Positions 1 to 5,744 of a DNA stretch of 9,716 nucleotides are shown here, one piece after another; position 1 is the first letter of the stretch, and the number at the start of each line of letters is the position of its first letter. The notes beneath the pieces were generated by a model. The model was given only the letters and a program-made list of their open reading frames with translations, was not told the DNA's origin and did not search any database. The translations under genes and the position numbers were made by a program. The stretch covers positions 1 through 9,716 of the forward strand of contig JAAYPU010000361.1 of NCBI GenBank assembly GCA_012519645.1, written 5' to 3'. This DNA comes from Clostridiales bacterium (GTDB taxonomy: Bacteria > Bacillota > Clostridia > Peptostreptococcales > JAAYPU01).

Positions 1-1
1 A

Positions 2-890
2 AATGGGACATGGGAAGATATTGCACGAAGATTGCTTGATAATAATCCTGAAAAATATGAGCTTTCAGTAGCAGGGACCCGGAGCATAAAAGATAAAGCA
101 GATATCATATTCCCGATTCTTCATGGGCCTTATGGAGAAGACGGAACCATGCAAGGATTATTGGAGATCTCTGATATTCCATATGTAGGAGCAGGCGTTG
201 TGGGTTCCGCTTTAGCTATGGATAAGGCTTATTCCAAGCTTATATTTGAAAAGGAAAATCTGCCGATTTGCGATTATAAAATTATATAGGAAGGATATCA
301 AAAAAAACATAGATGATGTTATAAAATCAATAGAAGAAAAATTTAATTATCCTTTATTTGTCAAGCCTGCTAATTTAGGATCAAGTGTGGGTATATCTAA
401 AGCACATGATAATAAAGAATTAATAGAAGCTCTTATGGAAGCTTGTAAATATGACAGAAAGATAGTCATTGAGGAATATGTCCCTTGCAGAGAAATAGAA
501 GTAGGTGTTATTGGAAATGATGAGCCTATGGCTTCAGCTGTAGGAGAAATAATTGCATCTAAGGAGTTTTATGATTATGAAGCAAAATACTTAGATGGGG
601 GAAAATCAGAAATACGCATTCCGGCAGATATTACAGAAAGTCAGAAAAATAGAATAAGAAATATGGCAATAAATGCATATAAAGCGTTGGATTGCTGCGG
701 CTTTTCCCGAGTAGACTTTTTTATCAATAAAGAGACAGGTGAAATTCTAATTAATGAAATAAATACCATACCCGGATTTACGAGATACAGCATGTTCCCC
801 TTATTGTGGAAGGAAGCAGGAATAGAATATTCAAAACTTATAGATATGCTTATTGAATACGGATTTGAAAGATACAATGATAGAGGATAG
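2..890 (+). pseudogene. ddl: D-alanine--D-alanine ligase, 5'-partial and frameshifted
   Basis: Ddl is a cytoplasmic ATP-grasp ligase that joins two D-alanines for the peptidoglycan stem peptide. The frame is open from base 2 (no start in the window) to a TAG at 287-289, and continues from about base 288 in the next frame to the TAG at 888-890. The first part carries HGPYGEDGTMQGLLE and the VGAGVVGSALAMDK segment. The second carries YPLFVKPANLGSSVGISK (ATP-binding lysine), YDYEAKY, and NEINTIPGF near the Mg-binding end. The tyrosine of EAKY (codon 588-590) is the residue typical of D-Ala-D-Ala rather than D-Ala-D-Lac ligases. About 295 residues are visible; family members have roughly 300-360, so some N-terminal residues lie outside. 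One extra base near AAAA 278-281 or TATAT 283-287 explains the break. Because both halves are otherwise intact, a sequencing error or a very recent mutation fits best. Identity is very secure; broken status is uncertain. Confidence 0.9.
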
Positions 891-902
891 AGAATGGAAT
901 AT

Positions 903-1012
903 AGATGATAGATGATAGATGAAAGATGAAAGTTAAGGAAGGAATTTGCTAGTGCAAATTCCAACATTCAATCTTAAATCTTAAATCTTAAATCTTAAAT
1001 CTTAAATCGTAA
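903..1012. repeat. Type 1 heptamer-hairpin element (copy A)
   Basis: The left arm is four phased heptamers (AGATGAT twice, AGATGAA twice, 903-930) plus AGTTAAG (931-937). A perfect 9-bp hairpin follows: GGAATTTGC 941-949, loop TAGT, GCAAATTCC 954-962. The right arm is five exact ATCTTAA units (971-1005) and a sixth, ATCGTAA (1006-1012). The arms are only partly complementary (AGATGAA against the AGATTTA read from the right arm's opposite strand). The element fills the gap between ddl and the DUF1934 gene and ends 4 nt before the latter's ribosome binding site. Confidence 0.85.
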
Positions 1013-1029
1013 CGTTGGAGGTAATAGAC

Positions 1030-1485
1030 ATGAAAAACATTATGTTAAAGATTATTGGAAAACAATTAAGCAAGAATGGAAGCAAGGAAGTAGTTGAACT
1101 TATAACAGAAGGAAAATATTATTCAAAAGGCGATGCTACCTATTTAATATATAGAGAAACAGAGCTTTCAGGAGTTCAAGGATGTACGACAACTCTTAAA
1201 ATCACGGATGATAGTATTAATATGAAAAGATTTGGGGCAGCTTCTTCAGAAATAAAATTTGAAAAAGGAAAAAGATTTAATACACATTACAACACTCCCT
1301 ATGGCAATATAGAGATGGAAGTGCTTACAAAGAAAATAGAAAATGGTATCAATAAAAAGGATGCAACGGGCTTTCTGAATATTGAATATGATATCAGTCT
1401 GCAGGGGCTAATAGAAGGCAAAAACAATCTTAATATTGAAATACTTCAGGTTTCAGGTCTCAGGTCTCAGGTCTCAGGGAACTAA
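1030..1485 (+). CDS. DUF1934 domain-containing protein (YwiB-like)
   Basis: This is a small cytoplasmic protein of 151 residues. It matches the DUF1934 family (B. subtilis YwiB type, predicted calycin-like beta barrel) through features such as YLIYRETELSGVQGCTTTLKI, RFG, IKFEKGKRFNTHYNTPYGNIEMEVLT and a final YDISLQG strand. Its molecular function is not known to me. ATG 1030 is chosen because GGAGG at 1017-1021 sits 8 nt before it; the in-frame TTG at 1015 overlaps that site and is unlikely. The family core ends near NIEIL. The remaining residues (LQVSGLRSQVSGN) are encoded by a tandem heptamer (1445-1479) that has been recruited into the reading frame. Family members often lie near argS and pyrG in Gram-positives; argS is absent here. 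No promoter was seen between it and ddl. Confidence 0.85.
   Translation: MKNIMLKIIGKQLSKNGSKEVVELITEGKYYSKGDATYLIYRETELSGVQGCTTTLKITDDSINMKRFGAASSEIKFEKGKRFNTHYNTPYGNIEMEVLTKKIENGINKKDATGFLNIEYDISLQGLIEGKNNLNIEILQVSGLRSQVSGN
1445..1479. repeat. Heptamer tandem repeat inside the DUF1934 3' end
   Basis: Five contiguous 7-bp units: TTCAGGT twice (1445-1458), CTCAGGT twice (1459-1472) and CTCAGGG (1473-1479), followed by AAC and the stop at 1483-1485. The opposite strand reads AGACCTG per unit. Because 7 is not a multiple of 3, the translation cycles through VSG, LRS and QVS. The run has the same period as the intergenic heptamers but a different unit. Confidence 0.85.
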
Positions 1486-1493
1486 AATGCTTT

Positions 1494-1514
1494 GAGAGCG
1501 AAGCGAGGTAATCT
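1494..1514. repeat. Degenerate REP-like sequence
   Basis: The segment containing GAGAGCGAAGCGAGGT and ending AATCT resembles the GAGGAGCGAAGCGACGTGG...ATCT part of the REP copy at 5056-5088, with a few bases deleted. In both places it is followed by an AGATAAT-type heptamer arm. It is a remnant rather than a full copy. Confidence 0.5.
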
Positions 1515-1519
1515 GTACA

Positions 1520-1703
1520 AGATAATAGATAATAAATAATAGATAACAGTTAATGAAAGAATTTGACGATGTCAAATTCTAACCGATCTTAGCTCGTTCT
1601 ATTTGTGAAACAAATAGCAGGCGAACTTATGCAAGGAAACCCCAAATCTTGATTTGGAGGTTTCTACTGCAACTATTATCTTTTATCTTTTATTTCTTAT
1701 CTC
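1520..1703. repeat. Type 1 heptamer-hairpin element with complementary arms (copy B)
   Basis: The left arm has phased units AGATAAT (twice), AAATAAT, AGATAAC and the terminal AGTTAAT (1548-1554). The core hairpin is AGAATTTGAC 1558-1567, loop GAT, GTCAAATTCT 1571-1580. Two more hairpins follow: CTATTTGT/ACAAATAG (1599-1617, loop GAA), and GAAACC+CCAAATC pairing with GATTTGG+GGTTTC (1636-1664, one bulged A). The right arm is ATTATCT, TTTATCT, TTTATTT, CTTATCT (1675-1702). In register the two arms pair at about 22 of 28 positions, so the element could fold as a long stem enclosing three hairpins. It occupies most of the 278-bp gap before the protease gene. Confidence 0.8.
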
Positions 1704-1763
1704 GAAAAATACTTACACTACACCGAAGGTGTATATTCACACTTATTTTTTTGGAGGTATATT

Positions 1764-3185
1764 ATGCTTTACAGGACTAAGTCATTAAAAGGATTGGCAT
1801 TAATAATTGCAGTTTTAACTTTGTTTTTTAGTTTCTCAGGCGTTGCTTTTGCTGCAAGTGAAGAAGCTCGCTTGGATGAAGAAATAAATTTCATGAAACA
1901 AGTCATGTTGTATATAAAAGAAAACTATTCTGAGAATTTAAATATAGATGATTTGATAAAGGGCGCATATCAAGGAATATTTGAAGTTTTGGACCCTTAC
2001 AGCACATATTATTCCAAAGACGCATTTGACAATTTTGTTCAATCTGTATCAGGTGAATACAGCGGAATAGGGGTCACGGTCACCACAAAGGATAATCAAT
2101 GTGTTGTGGTAGCGCCTATGCCAGATTCTCCGGCATATAAAGCGGGTATTCTTGCAGGAGATATTATTGTAGAGGTTAACGGTAGTGATGTTTCCAGTAA
2201 GACCTCTGATCATATAGTAACATTGCTGAAAGGAGAGCCGAAAACAAAAGTAACAGTCGGAGTAAAGAGACAAGGAATAACCGAAATATTGAGATTTGAA
2301 TTAACAAGGGATATCATTAAAATCGATTCCGTAAGCTATGAGATGAAAGATAAAAGCATTGCATATATACGTATATTAAGCTTTGACAGCAATACAGGAG
2401 ATGAATTTAAAGAAGCATTGCAAAAAGCCAGAAAAGAAAATGCGAAAGCATTGATTATAGACATAAGAGATAACGGCGGAGGATATATTAACACAGCGCT
2501 GGAAGTTGCGGAGCAGATAGTTCCGGAAGGACCCATGATGCATTTTGAAAAACAAGGAGAAATTACCGACACTTATTATTCATTTTCGCCTCAAATAGAT
2601 TTACCTGTTGCAGTACTGGTAAACAGCGGTACGGCAAGTGCATCCGAAATTTTAGCAGGTGCTATACAGGACAGCAAATCCGGTGTTATTATAGGAACAA
2701 AAACTTTTGGTAAGGGATCTGCACAACAGTCATTAGACTTAGCCAATGGGGATGGAATGAAATTAACGATTGCACATTTTCTGACACCAAATAAAAATAA
2801 AATACACGGTATAGGTATTACACCGGATATTATTGTAGAAAATAAAAATAATGCACAGTATGAAAACCTGGCTGCTGAGATACAACAATTTGTACCAATG
2901 ATTGAAAAAGTTAAGCCAGGCTTGCATGATACAGGACTTAATGTTTATGGAGCACAGCAAAGACTTAAATTTTTAGGATATACTGATATCCAGCCGACAG
3001 GCATATTTGATGAGAAAACCTTTGAAGCTGTTAAGAATTTTCAAAAATCTCAGGGGCTGTATTCTTACGGAATTTTAGATTTTACTACCAAAGACCGTTT
3101 AAGCGAAGCTGTTATAAAATATGTAGAAGCAACAGACAAAGATATGCAGTTGGAAAAGGCATTGGAAATTTTGTCAGACAAATAA
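1764..3185 (+). CDS. S41 family carboxy-terminal processing protease with peptidoglycan-binding domain
   Basis: This is a 473-residue secreted serine protease of the CtpA/CtpB type, which cleaves near protein C-termini. Residues 1-30 form a signal peptide (K/R-rich start, hydrophobic core, AFA|AS). An N-terminal helical region (about 35-95) contains GIFEVLDPYSTYYS. A PDZ domain spans about 98-180 (GIGVTV, SPAYKAGILAGDIIVEVNG). The S41 core (about 185-360) shows RDNGGG, then Ser292 in GTASASEI, Lys317 in GTKTFGKG and Gln321; the 25-residue Ser-Lys spacing and Gln at Lys+4 match the CtpB triad. Residues about 392-446 form a PG_binding_1 domain (VYGAQQRLKFLGY, GIFDEKTFEAVKNFQ), suggesting that it acts at the cell wall. 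GGAGG 1753-1757 lies 6 nt before ATG 1764. A small hairpin (TACACC-GAA-GGTGTA, 1719-1733) lies just upstream; I found no convincing promoter. Confidence 0.95.
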   Translation: MLYRTKSLKGLALIIAVLTLFFSFSGVAFAASEEARLDEEINFMKQVMLYIKENYSENLNIDDLIKGAYQGIFEVLDPYSTYYSKDAFDNFVQSVSGEYSGIGVTVTTKDNQCVVVAPMPDSPAYKAGILAGDIIVEVNGSDVSSKTSDHIVTLLKGEPKTKVTVGVKRQGITEILRFELTRDIIKIDSVSYEMKDKSIAYIRILSFDSNTGDEFKEALQKARKENAKALIIDIRDNGGGYINTALEVAEQIVPEGPMMHFEKQGEITDTYYSFSPQIDLPVAVLVNSGTASASEILAGAIQDSKSGVIIGTKTFGKGSAQQSLDLANGDGMKLTIAHFLTPNKNKIHGIGITPDIIVENKNNAQYENLAAEIQQFVPMIEKVKPGLHDTGLNVYGAQQRLKFLGYTDIQPTGIFDEKTFEAVKNFQKSQGLYSYGILDFTTKDRLSEAVIKYVEATDKDMQLEKALEILSDK

Positions 3186-3213
3186 AATATTTTAAAAATT
3201 TTATAGAATCCTG

Positions 3214-3242
3214 TTGATAAATTAATCCCTTTTAGTTAGAAT
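3214..3242 (+). promoter_or_regulatory. Predicted sigma-A promoter for pyrG
   Basis: TTGATA (3214-3219), a 17-bp spacer, and TAGAAT (3237-3242), each one mismatch from consensus. Transcription would start near 3249 and give a leader of about 120 nt that includes the degenerate repeat element at 3239-3358. Confidence 0.5.
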
Positions 3243-3358
3243 GAATAAGTTAAATTATGCAGCTAAGATGTTAAGAAAATTTGCTTTTGCAAATTCGAAT
3301 TTAATTATAAAAATATAAATAATAATTCATAATTCTTAATTCTTAATTAATAATTGTC
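3239..3358. repeat. Degenerate type 1 heptamer-hairpin element (copy C)
   Basis: The core is GTTAAG (3270-3275) followed by AATTTGC 3278-3284, loop TTTT, GCAAATT 3289-3295. The right arm has five phased units: AATTCAT, AATTCTT twice, AATTAAT, AATTGTC (3324-3358). The left flank (about 3239-3259) is partly complementary to the right arm (about 3328-3348), but its heptamer phasing is poor. The right arm ends at the pyrG ribosome binding site. Confidence 0.6.
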
Positions 3359-3369
3359 GGGGGTGTATC

Positions 3370-4971
3370 ATGTCTGCAAAATACGTTTTTATAACCGGAG
3401 GGGTCGTATCTTCTCTAGGCAAGGGAATTACCGCGGCGTCATTAGGGCGTCTATTGAAAAGCAGAGGACTTAAAGTAATGATCCAGAAATTTGATCCATA
3501 TATCAATATCGATCCGGGAACAATGAGTCCATATCAGCACGGAGAAGTATTTGTTACCGATGATGGTGCAGAAACGGATTTGGATTTAGGGCATTATGAA
3601 AGATTTATTGATATTAATCTTAATAAAAATTGTAATGTGACTACCGGAAAAATCTACTGGTCTGTTATCAGCAAAGAAAGAAAAGGAGATTTCCTGGGGG
3701 CAACAGTTCAGGTTATACCGCACATTACTAACGCTATTAAAGAAAGAATATTACGTCTCGGACATCAAGATGATGTTGATGTGGTTATTACGGAAATCGG
3801 CGGAACGGTAGGGGATATTGAAAGCCTGCCTTTTCTGGAAGCTATCCGACAGATAAAATATGATGTAGGGCAAGATAATGTTATGTATATTCATTTGACA
3901 TTAATTCCATATCTAAATACCACAGGCGAAATAAAAACCAAGCCGACACAGCACAGTGTCAAGGAACTCAGAGCAATAGGTGTACAGCCGGATGCCATTG
4001 TATGCCGTACGGAAAAAAGCTTAAATCAGGATATTAAAGATAAAATTGCACTTTTCTGTAATGTGGACAGTAAGAATGTTATTGAAAATTGTAATGTGGA
4101 GTCTCTTTACGAAGTACCATTACTGTTAGAAAAAAACGGACTTGCAGATATTGTTTGTGAAAGACTGAAAATGAAATGCCAAAAACCGGATTTATCTGAG
4201 TGGGAAACCATGGTTGCTAAGGAGAAGAACTCCCATCATATTACGAAAATTGCCTTGGTAGGTAAATATGTGGAGCTTAAAGATGCTTATCTGTCTGTTG
4301 CAGAGGCATTGAAGCATGCAGGTATTGCAAACGACACTAAAATCGATATTCAATGGATACACTCGGAAGATTTGGATGACAGTAATGTCCATGAAATACT
4401 TAAGGACTGCGACGGTATTTTAGTGCCGGGAGGCTTTGGTCATAGAGGAATAGAAGGAAAGATTTGTGCGGTCAAATATGCCAGAGAAAACAAGGTTCCT
4501 TATTTAGGTATTTGCTTAGGTATGCATATGGCGGTAATTGAATTTGCACGTAATGTTTTAGGCCTTAAAGGAGCACATTCTTCTGAAATCGATCCGCATA
4601 CGCCCCATCCTGTTATTGATTTGATGCCTGACCAAAAAGATATAGAAGACATGGGAGGTACTATGCGGCTGGGGATATATCCATGCAAGCTCATAAAAGG
4701 TACAAAGGCGGAGGCTGCTTACGAGCAGGACCTTATCTATGAAAGACACAGACATAGATATGAATTCAACAATGCTTATAAAGAAAATTTTGCTGCGGCA
4801 GGAATGAAAATATGCGGGATATCACCTGATGACCGTCTGGTAGAAATAATTGAGTTGGAGGATCATCCTTGGTTTGTGGCAGGTCAGTTCCATCCGGAAT
4901 TCAAGTCCAGACCTACAAGGTCCCATCCCCTTTTCAGAGATTTTGTAAAAGCAGCAGTGACAAACAATTAA
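3370..4971 (+). CDS. pyrG: CTP synthase (glutamine hydrolysing)
   Basis: PyrG converts UTP to CTP using ATP and glutamine-derived ammonia, the last de novo pyrimidine step, in the cytoplasm. The 533-residue length is normal. The N-terminal synthetase domain (about 1-268) begins KYVFITGGVVSSLGKG (P-loop type) and has FDPYINIDPGTMSPYQHGEVFV, TEIGGTVGDIES and the UTP/CTP-site stretch GEIKTKPTQHSVKELR. The glutamine amidotransferase class I domain (about 290-530) has PGGFGHRGIEGK, nucleophile Cys382 in LGICLGMH, HRHRYEFN, and His508/Glu510 in FHPEF. All key residues are present. The start ATG follows a G-rich site at 3359-3365. The gene is preceded by a predicted promoter and followed by a stop-codon palindrome and a terminator-like hairpin, so it is probably transcribed alone or as a terminal gene. 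Confidence 0.98.
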   Translation: MSAKYVFITGGVVSSLGKGITAASLGRLLKSRGLKVMIQKFDPYINIDPGTMSPYQHGEVFVTDDGAETDLDLGHYERFIDINLNKNCNVTTGKIYWSVISKERKGDFLGATVQVIPHITNAIKERILRLGHQDDVDVVITEIGGTVGDIESLPFLEAIRQIKYDVGQDNVMYIHLTLIPYLNTTGEIKTKPTQHSVKELRAIGVQPDAIVCRTEKSLNQDIKDKIALFCNVDSKNVIENCNVESLYEVPLLLEKNGLADIVCERLKMKCQKPDLSEWETMVAKEKNSHHITKIALVGKYVELKDAYLSVAEALKHAGIANDTKIDIQWIHSEDLDDSNVHEILKDCDGILVPGGFGHRGIEGKICAVKYARENKVPYLGICLGMHMAVIEFARNVLGLKGAHSSEIDPHTPHPVIDLMPDQKDIEDMGGTMRLGIYPCKLIKGTKAEAAYEQDLIYERHRHRYEFNNAYKENFAAAGMKICGISPDDRLVEIIELEDHPWFVAGQFHPEFKSRPTRSHPLFRDFVKAAVTNN

Positions 4972-4981
4972 TTGTTTGTCA
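4958..4981. repeat. Perfect 24-bp palindrome across the pyrG stop codon
   Basis: TGACAAACAATT (4958-4969) is followed directly by its exact reverse complement (4970-4981). The TAA stop (4969-4971) lies at its centre. There is no T-run right after it, so it is not a classical terminator by itself. A similar palindrome covers the stop codon at 9527-9529. Confidence 0.85.
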
Positions 4982-4982
4982 A

Positions 4983-5017
4983 ATGAATAATTAATAATGA
5001 AGAATGAATAATTATGG
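4983..5017. repeat. Phased heptamer arm of the type 2 module after pyrG
   Basis: Five 7-bp units: ATGAATA, ATTAATA, ATGAAGA, ATGAATA, ATTATGG. They join the stop-codon palindrome to the hairpin that starts at 5019. Confidence 0.6.
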
Positions 5018-5018
5018 A

Positions 5019-5055
5019 AGATTTTGCGGAGTAACCCGCAAAATCTTTGCTTTTT
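5019..5055 (+). terminator. Probable rho-independent terminator of pyrG
   Basis: AGATTTTGCGG (5019-5029), a 6-nt loop, and the exact complement CCGCAAAATCT (5036-5046), then TTGCTTTTT (5047-5055). The stem is 11 bp and perfect. The T-run begins 4 nt after the stem, so termination could be imperfect. Confidence 0.7.
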
Positions 5056-5088
5056 GTCATCGCGAGGAGCGAAGCGACGTGGCGATCT
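5056..5088. repeat. REP-type palindromic sequence
   Basis: It begins GTCATCGCGAGGAGCGAAGC and ends GTGGCGATCT, with ATCGC near the start complementary to GCGAT near the end. It follows the T-run directly. Related sequences are tandemly repeated at 9622-9716 and degenerate at 1494-1514. Sequences of the type TCATTGCGAGGAGCGAAGCGA are, from general knowledge, dispersed in many bacterial genomes. Confidence 0.75.
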
Positions 5089-5111
5089 ATTTTCCCCTAT
5101 AGTTATAATTT

Positions 5112-5265
5112 AGATAAGAGATAATAGATAACAGATAACAGTTAATGTAGAAATTTGCCTTAGCAAATTTCATCAATAACTCTTAATTCTTAATTCTTAG
5201 TTAAAAATCCTTTCCCCTGACCAACTGACCAACTGACCAACCGACCAACCGACCAACTGACCCAC
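5112..5265. repeat. Type 1 heptamer-hairpin element plus octamer array (copy D)
   Basis: The left arm has AGATAAG, AGATAAT, AGATAAC twice and the terminal AGTTAAT (5140-5146). The perfect 9-bp hairpin is GAAATTTGC 5150-5158, loop CTTA, GCAAATTTC 5163-5171. The right arm has two exact AATTCTT units (5185-5198) with degenerate flanks. Beyond it is an 8-bp tandem array: TGACCAAC three times, CGACCAAC twice and TGACCCAC once (5218-5265). Left and right arms are of different families. The array's period of 8 differs from the 7 seen elsewhere. Confidence 0.8.
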
Positions 5266-5302
5266 AGCATATGATTTTAACTGTTTTGTAACATTCGTGT
5301 AA

Positions 5303-5331
5303 TGGACATTTGCATAAGAGAAGCCTATAAT
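5303..5331 (+). promoter_or_regulatory. Distal sigma-A promoter (P1) upstream of the SLH gene
   Basis: TGGACA (5303-5308), 17-bp spacer, TATAAT (5326-5331), only one mismatch from consensus overall. A transcript from about 5338 would run through a possible stem (5373-5410), repeat copy E and the second promoter towards the SLH gene. No open reading frame of its own follows closely. Confidence 0.65.
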
Positions 5332-5372
5332 AAGATATGTAAATCGGGAAAACGCAAATATGTATTACATTG

Positions 5373-5410
5373 TCTAATAGAGCTGAGGCGGTAGGAGGCA
5401 ACAGTATTAG
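5373..5410 (+). other. Possible RNA stem-loop in the P1 leader
   Basis: CTAATA (5373-5378) pairs with TATTAG (5405-5410), and the inner CTG pairs with CAG after a 3-nt GAG bulge. The apical loop contains an SD-like AGGAGG (5393-5398), but no start codon lies at a useful distance. I could not match it to a known riboswitch class. It could be a regulatory leader, or the remnant of a gene start interrupted by the repeat that begins at 5413. Confidence 0.3.
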
Positions 5411-5412
5411 TT

Positions 5413-5520
5413 AGATGAAAGATGAAAGTTAAAGAAGAAATTTGCTAAAGCAAATTTCATCCTTCACTAATCACTAATCACTAACCACTAATCACTAATC
5501 ACTAATCCCTAACCTCTAAC
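5413..5520. repeat. Type 1 heptamer-hairpin element (copy E)
   Basis: The left arm has AGATGAA twice and the terminal AGTTAAA (5427-5433). The perfect 9-bp hairpin is GAAATTTGC 5437-5445, loop TAAA, GCAAATTTC 5450-5458. The right arm has eight phased units (5465-5520): CACTAAT five times, plus CACTAAC, CCCTAAC and CTCTAAC. Its left arm is nearly that of copy A (903-937) but its right arm is unrelated to A's. It lies between the two SLH-gene promoters. Confidence 0.85.
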
Positions 5521-5564
5521 AACTTGTCATATTATTACAGTTTTATTACAAAAGGTACAATACA

Positions 5565-5593
5565 TTGACTGTGCTATTTCTCGAGAGTATAAT
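5565..5593 (+). promoter_or_regulatory. Proximal sigma-A promoter (P2) of the SLH gene
   Basis: TTGACT (5565-5570), 17-bp spacer, TATAAT (5588-5593), one mismatch from consensus. Expected transcription start is near 5600, giving a leader of about 145 nt. This strength suits an abundant surface protein. Confidence 0.8.
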
Positions 5594-5660
5594 TATACAA
5601 GGTAGAATGTGATGGTGTGCCCTGCATAACCGCACTTCTATATAAGTAAGTCAAATTATC

Positions 5661-5714
5661 TTTTGAAGGGGAGATATTTTGACAAAAGAAAATCAAATTA
5701 TAAACCCTTCAGAA
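5661..5714 (+). promoter_or_regulatory. Leader hairpin covering an upstream SD and TTG codon
   Basis: TTTTGAAGGG (5661-5670) can pair with CCCTTCAGAA (5705-5714), ten pairs including one G-T. The left strand overlaps a GAAGGGG Shine-Dalgarno-like site for an in-frame TTG at 5679, which lies in the loop. The better site AAAGGAGG (5728-5735) for ATG 5745 stays outside. This argues for ATG 5745 as the start and could modulate translation. Confidence 0.4.
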
Positions 5715-5744
5715 ATTATATATTACAAAAGGAGGAACAAATTC

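Noticed and set aside
278..291. Programmed frameshift in ddl
   Set aside because: No slippery heptamer with a stimulatory structure or internal SD is visible, and ddl is not known to use frameshifting.
641..967. Minus-strand open frame over the ddl 3' end and copy A
   Set aside because: It overlaps a conserved gene antisense, and its first part is the translation of the hairpin and heptamers (EFALANS, FHLSS), with no ribosome binding site or family match.
1015..1029. TTG 1015 as the start of the DUF1934 gene
   Set aside because: It overlaps the GGAGG that is correctly spaced for ATG 1030, and it has no ribosome binding site of its own.
1563..1591. TTGACG in the copy B hairpin as a -35 box for the protease gene
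   Set aside because: No acceptable -10 hexamer lies 16-18 bp downstream, and the bases belong to the hairpin stem.
3182..3204. ATAAAAT/ATTTTAT stem after the protease gene as a terminator
   Set aside because: The stem is only A and T with a 9-nt loop, so it is too weak to support a terminator call.
5201..5401. Minus-strand frame containing a VGRLVGWSVGQLV stretch
   Set aside because: That stretch is only the translated octamer array; there is no coding signature outside it.
5340..5412. Cyclic-di-GMP (GEMM) riboswitch, suggested by an ACGCAAA motif upstream of a surface-protein gene
   Set aside because: Only one ACGCAAA is present, and the conserved second half and receptor helix of the GEMM motif could not be found.
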